Positions 24,827 to 32,528 of a DNA stretch of 64,000 nucleotides are shown one piece after another; position 1 is the first letter of the stretch, and each line of letters opens with the position of its first letter. The stretch lies in contig JAQYWC010000043.1 in the NCBI GenBank assembly GCA_030145245.1, positions 1 through 64,000 on the forward strand. The letters run 5' to 3'. Source of the stretch: Desulfobacterium sp. GTDB lineage: Bacteria; Desulfobacterota; Desulfobacteria; Desulfobacterales; Desulfobacteraceae. The translations under genes were made by a program, and so were the position numbers. Under the pieces are notes generated by a model. It did no database searches, was not told the DNA's origin, and saw only the letters and a list, made by a program, of their open reading frames with translations.

Positions 24827-27400
24827 TCAACCAGCAGATACTTCCGCGCCCGGATCAAGATGCAACGCATCCTTATCCAGGTGCAGATCCAGCTGGGGAA
24901 AGGCGATAACAATCCCCTTCTCCTTAAAGACCCGGTCGATCTCAAACCGGAGATCCGTCTCGACCGTAAGCATGATATCCACATTGGTCCAAAACCTAAG
25001 CACAAACACGAGGGCACTGTCCCCGAAATCGGCAAACAGGACGTCCGCGCGGGGATGGGCCAGCACCTGTCTGTGTACTCCAGAGATCCCAAGCAGGCTC
25101 TCCCGCACCAGCTGAATGTCAGAGCCATAGGCCACCCCCACGTTGATCTTCCGCCGAATCCGCTTGTCTTTCAAGGTCCAGTTGATCACCTGGGCACTGA
25201 TGAAATCGGAGTTGGGGATGATCAGGGACGCATTGTCATAGGTCTGAACAACGGTGGAACGGACATTGATCTTCCGGACCCGGGCCCAGGTGCCGTTAAT
25301 CTCGATATCATCCCCCACCTGGATGGGCCGCTCGAACAAGAGGATAATGCCGCTGATGAAGTTGTTGAAAATATTTTGAAGACCAAACCCGAGCCCGATG
25401 CCCAAAGCACCAAAGGCAACGGTCAGGGAGGTGGTGCCGAGGCCGAACACATGCAGGGCAAGAAGGATCCCGAACATCCACAGGGTATAGACCGTGATCA
25501 TGGAGATGGAGTTCTGAACGCTTGAGTCAAAACCGCTGTCCACCAGGATTTTGGTCAACAGAAGCCGCTTGCCCACCCGGGTTACCACATGGGTGGCCGC
25601 CACGGTGAGGACTGCATAGAAACAGTTCATGATGCTGAAGGCGAGGCTGCCCAGCTGAAACGGATGGTGCAGAAAGGTAAACATGCCAACCACCACTTGC
25701 CAGTCCCGGCTCCAGGCCAGCACCACCAGCACCAGTGTCACCAGCAACCATGCAAACCACCCCCCCTGGAGCAGGAACCACTTGACCGGATGCCCGTGGC
25801 TCACCACCTCGCTGAAATAGGGATCCCGGGTCACCTCCTCCTTCTGGCGGGACCTGAAATCGAGCAGCAGGCAAAAGAGATGCCAGCTCCAGATAAAAAT
25901 GGCCACGGTATAGACCCAGGAGAGATACCAAAAGATAGAAAAAGCCCCATACCCGAACAGCTCCATGAGCAAGCCGGACAACAGCACCAGCTTCCCTCCG
26001 GACACGGCCAGTTTGAACAGCATGGGCCTTGCAATCGGCTCACCCTCTTTGGTGGCCGGCAGTCTCAAGCGAAAGGTCATCACAAAAAAACCCGCCAGCA
26101 GGTAACACCCCATAAACAGCCTCAAAAAGACCGGAATCATGTGGTTGTAAGCATAGATAAGATCAAAGATCAAATTGACACAGATCACGGGGAAAAGCCC
26201 CCGCAAAAACAAATTCCAGACCAGGAGCCGGCGGGCATCAAAGTGTTCCCTGGCCTTCCCCGGCACCTCCAGAAAGAAGAGCACCCAGTCGATGAACAAA
26301 AAGGCCATGATCAGCCGGGAAACAAGTATCAGACCCGTCTTTGCAGCGAGCTCCTGCACCAGGACCCCATAGAGAAAAAAATAGGCGGCAAGCCCCGCCG
26401 GAATCATGGACTTCCGGACAATCAGGCAAAAATTTTCCAGGGGCTCCCCCCGGTCCGGGCACTGTTTCCTGAGCAGCTGGTCCCAGCCCCACCTGAGGCG
26501 AATCAGGGAGACAAACCAGAGAACCAGAAGAAGGATAAAAACAGCCAGATGCATTGAGAAGAACCGCCCGTTCTGCTCCGGACCGGTATGGGCCCTGGCC
26601 GCGGCCAAGCCTCGCTGGTAAAGCCCGGCCATTTCCCTGGTCATCTCCTCCGGGGAGATGCTGCCCAAAGGAGACCTGCCCTTTTCAAAAAGAATCTGCT
26701 TTTTTCGATCTGCCAGCTCCCTGCTGTATTTCTGGGAAAGGGCATGATACTCTTTTTGAACGGCCACAATATCGGCCAGGGTCTTTCGGTGGGCCTCCAA
26801 AAGATAGGTCAAGGCCTGTTTCCTCTTCTCGTTAACACGATCCAGGGCTTTGAAGTTTTTCCTGATACGGACAGTATCCGGATGGGAAGGATCTACAGCC
26901 GTGAGGACTTCCCTGGAATAGGCCGTATTCAGGCTGCTTTCCTCCTCAACCCGGCTGAGTTCTTCCCCAAGGAGTTCAATCCGCTTTTGCATCTGCCGAA
27001 CCGGCTCATCCAGCCCCTCGCCCTTAGGCTTAAGGGAATTCCAGTCCGATTCCAGTTTTTTCAGATCCCGTGTTCCGGAGATCAGGCCCTTGGCATGGGC
27101 GGAAAGATCGATCCTGTATTTTTTTATCTCCTGTTCGCGTTTTGCAAGATCCTCCCGAAACACCTTCCACTCAATGGTCTCTGAATCCAGTATCTCATTT
27201 CCCCGATTCAGGTCCAGTGAAAGGCTTTCATTGATGGCCCGGTAATCCAGATCGATATTCCCCTCCAGGCCGGGGGAAAGATTGACCGCCGTCTCCGCCC
27301 CCCACACCTGGCCCGAAAAAGAGGACCCGGCAAGGTGAAACAAAACCCAAATGAGCAGACCCCTTCCAAGCCGGTTTAAACAAGTGCGACCAACAGACAT
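24827..27400 (-). CDS. Large MscS-family mechanosensitive channel
   Basis: An 857-residue channel of the large KefA/MscK-like class. It has a signal peptide, then a long periplasmic alpha-helical region to about residue 270 with coiled-coil character. About ten membrane helices follow, then the MscS pore and beta domain. The pore helix and following loop show GALGIGLGFGLQNIFNNFISG, then ILLFERPIQVGDDIEINGTWARV (within residues 685-730), the family signature. It releases solutes when membrane tension rises. RBS AAGGAGAG precedes ATG 27400. It is divergent from the CorA-like gene with 113 bases between. Confidence 0.9.
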   Translation of the reverse strand: MSVGRTCLNRLGRGLLIWVLFHLAGSSFSGQVWGAETAVNLSPGLEGNIDLDYRAINESLSLDLNRGNEILDSETIEWKVFREDLAKREQEIKKYRIDLSAHAKGLISGTRDLKKLESDWNSLKPKGEGLDEPVRQMQKRIELLGEELSRVEEESSLNTAYSREVLTAVDPSHPDTVRIRKNFKALDRVNEKRKQALTYLLEAHRKTLADIVAVQKEYHALSQKYSRELADRKKQILFEKGRSPLGSISPEEMTREMAGLYQRGLAAARAHTGPEQNGRFFSMHLAVFILLLVLWFVSLIRLRWGWDQLLRKQCPDRGEPLENFCLIVRKSMIPAGLAAYFFLYGVLVQELAAKTGLILVSRLIMAFLFIDWVLFFLEVPGKAREHFDARRLLVWNLFLRGLFPVICVNLIFDLIYAYNHMIPVFLRLFMGCYLLAGFFVMTFRLRLPATKEGEPIARPMLFKLAVSGGKLVLLSGLLMELFGYGAFSIFWYLSWVYTVAIFIWSWHLFCLLLDFRSRQKEEVTRDPYFSEVVSHGHPVKWFLLQGGWFAWLLVTLVLVVLAWSRDWQVVVGMFTFLHHPFQLGSLAFSIMNCFYAVLTVAATHVVTRVGKRLLLTKILVDSGFDSSVQNSISMITVYTLWMFGILLALHVFGLGTTSLTVAFGALGIGLGFGLQNIFNNFISGIILLFERPIQVGDDIEINGTWARVRKINVRSTVVQTYDNASLIIPNSDFISAQVINWTLKDKRIRRKINVGVAYGSDIQLVRESLLGISGVHRQVLAHPRADVLFADFGDSALVFVLRFWTNVDIMLTVETDLRFEIDRVFKEKGIVIAFPQLDLHLDKDALHLDPGAEVSAG

Positions 27401-27513
27401 TATCGTCTCTCCTTCTATTTTTTTTACTTTAGCCGACCCAACGAGTTTATGATAGAATCCTCACCAAATCAAGCAACCAAACCAAGCAATCAATCAAGCC
27501 GGGAGGGAACACC

Positions 27514-28467
27514 ATGAACATCTATCGTCTGGACCGTCAAGGTAGCGGAACCCCCATTGCCCCCGGGGAACTTGACATGGAAAGGGAGAAAGAGACCTTG
27601 ATCTGGGTTCACATGGACTACGAAAACCCAGACGACCTTGCCTGGCTAAAACAGCAAACAGGACTGGAACCCATTGCCAGGGAAGCCCTTATTTCAGAAG
27701 AGACGCGACCCAGATCCCAAGTGCTGGAGGAAGGCCTCATGCTCTCCCTGAGGGGCATCAATTATGAGAACCCGGATACCCCCGAAGACATGATCGCCCT
27801 GCGCCTGTGGGTGGAAAAGAATAGGGTCTTCAGTTCCAGTGCAAGGGATCTCAGATCCGTCGACCATATAGAGAAACTACTGGCCCGGGGGAAAGGACCG
27901 AAAAACATGTCAGACTTCCTGGTCCTGCTTACCAGGGGGCTTGTCGAGCGCATTGAAGACGCCCTGGCAGTCTGCCGGAACGAGATAGACGAGATGGAGG
28001 AGGCCACCCTGGACCGGATGGGCCAGGAACAGCAATCCAACCTTATGCAATTCAGGCATCGCATCATTACCATGCGCCGTTACCTCTCGCCCCAGCGGGA
28101 CGCCCTGACCCGGCTGTCGGGCGAAACCCTGCCCTGGCTCACGAAGGCTGGCCGGCTAAGACTCAGGGAAGCCGCCCACACCCTGATCCGCTGCATCGAA
28201 GAGCTGGACGCAATGCGGGATCAGGCCGCCATCATCCAGGAAGAATGGATCAGTCAAAACGCCCAGCAACTCAACACCCGAATGTATGTGCTGTCGATCA
28301 TAACGATCATCTTCCTGCCCCTGAGCTTCTTTACCGGCCTTCTGGGCATCAATGTGGGAGGCATTCCCGGGGCGGATAATCCCCATGGGTTTCTCATCAT
28401 TGCGGTCCTCCTGGTATCTGTTGTGATTCTTCAGCTCATGGTACTGAAAAAAAACCGCTGGCTGTAA
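27514..28467 (+). CDS. CorA/ZntB-family divalent-cation transporter
   Basis: A 317-residue inner-membrane transporter: a large cytoplasmic alpha/beta domain and two C-terminal transmembrane helices. The loop signature after the first helix reads LLGINVGGIPG, so GIN rather than the GMN of magnesium CorA, as seen in ZntB zinc transporters. Zn2+ transport is therefore likelier than Mg2+, but the direction and ion are not certain. ATG 27514 follows CGGGAGGG. The gene is monocistronic. Confidence 0.87.
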   Translation: MNIYRLDRQGSGTPIAPGELDMEREKETLIWVHMDYENPDDLAWLKQQTGLEPIAREALISEETRPRSQVLEEGLMLSLRGINYENPDTPEDMIALRLWVEKNRVFSSSARDLRSVDHIEKLLARGKGPKNMSDFLVLLTRGLVERIEDALAVCRNEIDEMEEATLDRMGQEQQSNLMQFRHRIITMRRYLSPQRDALTRLSGETLPWLTKAGRLRLREAAHTLIRCIEELDAMRDQAAIIQEEWISQNAQQLNTRMYVLSIITIIFLPLSFFTGLLGINVGGIPGADNPHGFLIIAVLLVSVVILQLMVLKKNRWL

Positions 28468-28574
28468 CAATATACATAGACTATGGGGGACCGGAATGCT
28501 AATGAAAATCATTATTGGAGAGCCGTCCTTTCAGTCTATTACCGTAATCCGGCGTAACAAGCCAATGCAGTCCG

Positions 28575-29999
28575 TCAATTGTTCCGGGGTTTAAAACTGG
28601 CCTTGTCAAGCCCCAGTTTTTTCATTTTTCCGTACAACCCCCTCGGATGAATTCCAGCTATCTTCGCGGCTTCCCCGACCTTGCCGCAGGTTTTGTCAAG
28701 GATCATTTCAAGGTACTTTTTTTCCACACGATCGAGCACCTGCTCCTTGAACTCTGAAAGGGTCATGTTTCTGCAGGAGTCCATATCGAGGTTCTGTAAT
28801 TTCATAAGGTCTGAGGCGCCTGAAAGGGGGGCTTGAAAAGTGGTGGGCAGGTCATTGGGAGAGATGGTGTCGTTTTTGCTTAAAAGAATGGCCCGTTCAA
28901 TGACATTTATCAGCTCCCGGATGTTCCCGGGCCAGCTGTAGCGGCAAAGGGCTTCCATGGCAACCTGGGAAAATCGTTTGATCCCGCGTCCGATTTTTCT
29001 GTTGTAAAGATTCAAAAAATAATTTGCCATGGCAGGGATATCCTCCCTGCGTTTTCTTAAAGCAGGCAGGGTCATGGTGATCACACCAAGCCTGTAGTAA
29101 AGATCCTGGCGGAAAGTCCCATTTAAGATCTCCTTTTCAAGATCCTTGTTCGTGGCGGCAATGACCCTGACATCCACCCAGATAGTTTTTTCACCTCCCA
29201 CCGGTGTGAATTCAAAATCCTGAAGCACCCGAAGCAGTTTGGACTGCATTTGCATGGGCATTTCCCCGATTTCATCCAGAAAAATCGTACCGCCGTGGGC
29301 CAGTTCAAACGCCCCCCTGCGGGAACGGACCGCCCCGGTAAAAGCGCCCTGTTCATGGCCGAACAGCTCGCTCTCCATGAGCTGTTCGGGTATGGCTGCC
29401 GTATTGATCGCAATAAAAGGCCCTTGAAATCTGTGACTCTCCCCATGAATGGCCTTGGCCAGGTGCTCTTTTCCCACTCCGGTTTCCCCCAACAGCAATA
29501 AGGTGGAATCGGTTGAGACCACCTGCCGGACCTCCTCGAGAAACAGCTGCATCTCTTTGCTGTTTGAAATAAAATCACTCAGTTTGGGTTTTATTCTTCC
29601 GCGCCGGTCAAACCGGTCAATATAGTAAAACTGCCGCCGGGATTCCAGGGTGCTTTCAATGGCCTCGATCAGGCTGTCCAGTGAAATGCCGGAATAGAGA
29701 ACAACATCTGCACCTGATGCCAGGAGGTTTGCATGCTCCTCCGAGGATTCCCGGTCATGCAGGACAATGGTGGTCGGCTTTTCCGGCAGATTATTGAGCA
29801 TGGTCACGCTTGATTCAACCGGCCGTGGGATCAGGGATTTACTCACCAGAAAAACATCCCCGCAACTGCGCACCAGCTCCTGCCAGGGCGCTTTTTTTAG
29901 GCCGCACATCTTTAATTGTACATCAGAAAGGGCCAGCCTTTTTTCAAGATCGCCATGCAGTTTTTTATCTTTGACGGCACAGACAAGTCGTATCAACAT
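28575..29999 (-). CDS. Sigma-54-dependent activator with degenerate receiver domain
   Basis: A 474-residue enhancer-binding protein. Residues 1-120 look like a receiver domain, but the strand that should end in the phosphorylated Asp reads DVFLVSKSLIP, so phospho-control is probably lost. The AAA+ domain has Walker A GETGVGKEH (near 170), the sigma-54 contact loop GAFTGA (near 222) and Walker B GGTIFLDEIGEM. The C-terminus has a Fis-type HTH (GEAAKIAGIHPRGLYGKMKKLG). AAGGAG precedes the ATG. A palindrome matching the upstream sites of the facing sigma-54 promoter lies just before its ribosome-binding site, suggesting autoregulation. Confidence 0.9.
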   Translation of the reverse strand: MLIRLVCAVKDKKLHGDLEKRLALSDVQLKMCGLKKAPWQELVRSCGDVFLVSKSLIPRPVESSVTMLNNLPEKPTTIVLHDRESSEEHANLLASGADVVLYSGISLDSLIEAIESTLESRRQFYYIDRFDRRGRIKPKLSDFISNSKEMQLFLEEVRQVVSTDSTLLLLGETGVGKEHLAKAIHGESHRFQGPFIAINTAAIPEQLMESELFGHEQGAFTGAVRSRRGAFELAHGGTIFLDEIGEMPMQMQSKLLRVLQDFEFTPVGGEKTIWVDVRVIAATNKDLEKEILNGTFRQDLYYRLGVITMTLPALRKRREDIPAMANYFLNLYNRKIGRGIKRFSQVAMEALCRYSWPGNIRELINVIERAILLSKNDTISPNDLPTTFQAPLSGASDLMKLQNLDMDSCRNMTLSEFKEQVLDRVEKKYLEMILDKTCGKVGEAAKIAGIHPRGLYGKMKKLGLDKASFKPRNN

Positions 30000-30016
30000 C
30001 TGAATAGCTCCTTGAT

Positions 30017-30032
30017 CGGTAAAAAATTACCG
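30017..30032. promoter_or_regulatory. Palindromic operator, site 1 (next to activator gene)
   Basis: CGGTAA-AAAA-TTACCG is a perfect inverted repeat 18 bases upstream of the activator start, just beyond its AAGGAG. It shares the GGTAA/TTACC half-sites with two sites further on. A protein bound here could block transcription or translation of the regulator; this is inferred. Confidence 0.6.
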
Positions 30033-30154
30033 TATTATTATGTGTGCATGGACCGTTTATACCCGATCGTTTCCAAAAGGCCAAGATAAAAATAGGGACC
30101 GATCTCCACATAACAGTTTGCTCCCAGGTTTTTGGGGACAAATCATCAAACTTC

Positions 30155-30169
30155 GGGTAAATTTTACCC
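30155..30169. promoter_or_regulatory. Palindromic enhancer-like site 2
   Basis: GGGTAAA-T-TTTACCC is a perfect 15-base palindrome about 120 bases upstream of the -24 element of the sigma-54 promoter, a normal distance for an activator-binding site. Confidence 0.65.
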
Positions 30170-30182
30170 ATTCTCATTCTTT

Positions 30183-30198
30183 CGGTAAAATATAACCG
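30183..30198. promoter_or_regulatory. Palindromic enhancer-like site 3 (imperfect)
   Basis: CGGTAAAATATAACCG shares the half-sites CGGT and ACCG with site 1 and lies 13 bases after site 2. The inner bases are not fully symmetric. Paired sites about 28 bases centre to centre suit binding of an activator oligomer. Confidence 0.5.
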
Positions 30199-30285
30199 GA
30201 AAACAACCACCATGCCAAAGCAGCCACGGACACCCAACCCCCCCGTTTTCATAGGAAACAAGACACACACAAAATAAAATCCCTT

Positions 30286-30303
30286 TGCGGCACAAACTTT
30301 GCA
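30286..30303 (+). promoter_or_regulatory. Sigma-54 promoter of the degraded SpeD-like cluster
   Basis: TGCGGCACAAACTTTGCA matches the -24/-12 consensus: GG at 30289-30290 and GC at 30301-30302 are separated by exactly ten bases, with GGCAC and TTGCA around them. It is about 70 bases before the first small ORF and downstream of the three palindromes, pointing away from the sigma-54 activator gene. Confidence 0.75.
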
Positions 30304-30374
30304 ATCGCAGAACCAAAAGAGCTCACCCATGCCGGGTGATTCACAGGGATACATTTTTTTTAAAAGGTTAAAAA

Positions 30375-30554
30375 ATGACCAGGGAAATCAACAAAAAGAC
30401 AAAACAGAAAAGTCCGAAATTCAAGGATTCCTATGACGAGGAATTTTGCTGGGAAGATGAGATGGAGCAACAGAACCGTCGCAAAAAACTTGGCAAAAAG
30501 TCCCAATGGAAAAACAATACAAAAGAGAAATGGGAGACCATGGAAAGTTGTTGA
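30375..30554 (+). CDS. Small highly charged protein, first gene of the sigma-54 unit
   Basis: A 59-residue protein starting MTREINKKTKQKSPKFKD and ending WETMESC. It is about one-third Lys/Arg with an acidic patch around DEEFCWEDEM, and has two cysteines, one at the second-last to last position. No signal peptide or membrane helix. AAAGG lies seven bases before ATG 30375, and it is the first frame after the sigma-54 promoter. It ends 26 bases before the SpeD-like gene. Function is unknown; a small regulator, a structural protein or a modified peptide are all possible. It is intact, unlike the genes after it. Confidence 0.55.
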   Translation: MTREINKKTKQKSPKFKDSYDEEFCWEDEMEQQNRRKKLGKKSQWKNNTKEKWETMESC

Positions 30555-30580
30555 CGCTCAAAGAAAGAGGAGAGAAGCAG

Positions 30581-30970
30581 ATGACTGCCGTATCCGCCAT
30601 AAATCTGGAAACCGCCCCGGGAATCTGGGGCATTGCATCGGCCATCGACGTCTATGACTGTTGCCCGGGCAGGATCAGAGACGCCGGGTTGATTAAGAAC
30701 TTTGTCGTTGAATTGTGCGACCTCATTGAAATGAAACGATTTGGAAAAACCCAGGTGGTCCATTTCAGAGAAGATGAAAAGGTCGCGGTTTTTTAAATGG
30801 TCCAGCTGATTGAAACCTCCCTGATTTCAGCTCATTTTGCGAACAAAACCAATGCAACCTACCTGGATGTCTTCAGCTGTAAGACATATGATCCGGAAAA
30901 AGTCAGGACATTTGCTCAATCCTACTTTAGCGATTCATTTTCTTCCATGAACGTCACCCTTAGGCATTAG
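30581..30970 (+). pseudogene. SpeD-like (SAM decarboxylase family) gene split by an in-frame stop
   Basis: Two halves in the same frame form one recognisable protein of about 129 residues. The first, 71 residues from ATG 30581 (GAGGAGA upstream), has IDVYDC, ELCDLIEMKRFG and QVVHFRED. TAA at 30794-30796 interrupts it, and ATG 30797 begins MVQLIETSLISAHFANK, followed by TYLDVFSCKTYDPE. The second half resembles the SpeD segment around the pyruvoyl-forming site (ESHLTIHTWPE in Thermotoga type), with ETSLISAHF in that place, so the usual catalytic Ser and His context is altered even in the intact ancestor. One base change (TCA to TAA) would explain the stop. Reinitiation at the adjacent ATG could still make both halves, but the decay of neighbouring genes favours a pseudogene. 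Confidence 0.7.
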
Positions 30971-30978
30971 TTGTTTTG

Positions 30979-31364
30979 ATGAAGACCGAAATATACGAAA
31001 CCCCTTACGAATGCAGGAACTTTTGAGGAAAGATCTATCCGGGGAACGGATTATTTGATCTCTGGCAGGTCAGTTCCTGTTTCCACGACGCATTTTCCAG
31101 ACCCTTGCGTTTTCATGCAGTCGAGGAGGACGATAAAATCGTTGGGTTCCTGCCCCTGTGCTGGGCTGGGGAAGCAGATAAATATATTCAGTTTCCCGGG
31201 AAAACCTGGCATGGAAAAACACCTATACGCTGCTGACCGGCGGAACAAACCCGGAGTTTCCGGGTGTTGCAAAGCGTATCAATCTTCATCATATAAACTG
31301 GTCCTGTCAAAAGAGGATTCAGTCTGTGGATTTTCTCTGCGGTGATTTCAACTGGAAAGAATAG
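30979..31364 (+). pseudogene. Remnant of a GNAT/FemAB-like acyltransferase gene
   Basis: ATG 30979 begins MKTEIYETPYECRNF, then TGA at 31024-31026, then in the same frame YPGNGLFDLWQ, RPLRFHAVEEDDKIVGFLPL and FPGKTWHGKT. Near 31219 the frame shifts and the sequence continues as YTLLTGGTNPEFPGVAKRI through VDFLCGDFNWKE, ending at TAG 31362-31364. The pieces together are too short for an acyltransferase, so a large internal segment is missing. The family call is by resemblance and is tentative; the nonsense, frameshift and deletion are direct observations. Confidence 0.5.
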
Positions 31365-31366
31365 GA

Positions 31367-32176
31367 ATGAATGATACCAGCATAGCAGAAAACAGTAAAC
31401 CGCCCTTAAAAGTCGGAGTCAGGCTGAACAATAATCCCAGGGGACTCTGGCGGAAGTTCGGTGTCCTGCCGGCGGACCTGCTCCCCATGTACCATGACAT
31501 GTCGGGGCACCCGTACATGCAGTTCAGGGGACTCCAGCTCCATTCTTCCTGGAATCTTTCACCGGACCGGCAGATGGAATGCATCCATACCCTTGGGGCC
31601 CTATTAAAAAAGATGCCCCCATCCTTTCTTGAATCCTGCGAGTTCATCGATATCGGCGGGGGATACTGGCCGCACCAGGGAGAATGGTTAATATCCAAAA
31701 ATTCCCTGGAGCATTACAGGGTACCGGCAGCTCCCCTGGAGGAGTTGGCCGGGAAACTGGGTGAGATGATCCGCAAAGAGCTTCTTCCCCTGGCAGACCT
31801 GAGGATCTGTTTTAAACCCGGACGGTGGATCTGCAACGATGCCATGCACATCCTGCTCCGGGTCATTGACAAAAAAGCCCATGACCTTGTCATCACCGAT
31901 GGCGGCACAAACACCATTGGCTGGGAACGGTTTGAAACCGATTATTTCCCCATATTGAACCTGACACGGGGCAGCATGGAGGAGAGGGCCTGCCATGTTC
32001 TTGGATCCTTGTGTACACCCCATGATGTATGGGGATATGCCTGTTTTGGAGAAGACATAAAGGAAGGAGACATCCTTATGATACCGACCCAGGGCGCCTA
32101 TACTTACAGCCTGCGGCAGCACTTTATCAAGCCCCTGCCCAGGGTGGTTGTACACCAGACAGGCATCGGCGGGTAG
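31367..32176 (+). pseudogene. N-terminally truncated PLP-dependent decarboxylase (ODC/DAP type)
   Basis: A 269-residue open frame that starts two bases after the previous remnant. Only the later part of a type III (alanine racemase-fold) decarboxylase is present: VGVRLNNNPRGLWRKFGV, then IDIGGGYWP (the glycine loop that holds PLP phosphate), FKPGRWI where the family has EPGR, TDGGTNTIG and LGSLCTPHDVWG with the C-terminal catalytic Cys. The first roughly 100-150 residues with the PLP-binding lysine are absent, and the conserved Glu of EPGR is Lys. The product cannot be a normal enzyme. Substrate class (ornithine, arginine, carboxynorspermidine, diaminopimelate) cannot be assigned. Confidence 0.7.
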
Positions 32177-32528
32177 AATGCCCTCGAGGCCATCACAGGC
32201 AAAGTCATAATCAGGCAGAAGCTGGTCATCTGTCCGGACAACATGGACAGATGTGGAGGAAAGGCCTCACCCGCGACCGGATATTCAAAAACAATTGGAA
32301 AACCGGAAGAGTCCCCTGCCTGACAAAACGGCAAAATGTCAAATCAAGAGTCTACTGGATTTTTTGAATGAATTGGGTTATACCTTTTTAGGTATAAGTC
32401 GAATCTATTGTCCAATCGAGGTTGACTGCGACACATTTCGCGGTGATCAACCGCTGAGGACAGGCTACTTCACCCCCTAATTACGATATTTTTTTTCACA
32501 ACTCTTTTATTGGCTATTGGCAGGGACC
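32177..32528. other. Non-coding stretch after the degraded cluster
   Basis: About 350 bases without a convincing gene. Short frames here match no family I recognise; some may be further remnants of the degraded cluster. The part after 32340 is more AT-rich. GCGGT-GATCA-ACCGC near 32440-32455 is a small inverted repeat. No promoter for the following kinase gene was identified. Confidence 0.5.

Noticed and set aside
31024-31026. In-frame TGA in the acyltransferase remnant as a second Sec codon
   Set aside because: No SECIS-like hairpin follows, the position is not a known Sec site, and the same gene has a frameshift and a deletion.
32253-32480. 75-codon frame after the truncated decarboxylase
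   Set aside because: No ribosome-binding site and no resemblance to a known family; treated as non-coding or remnant.
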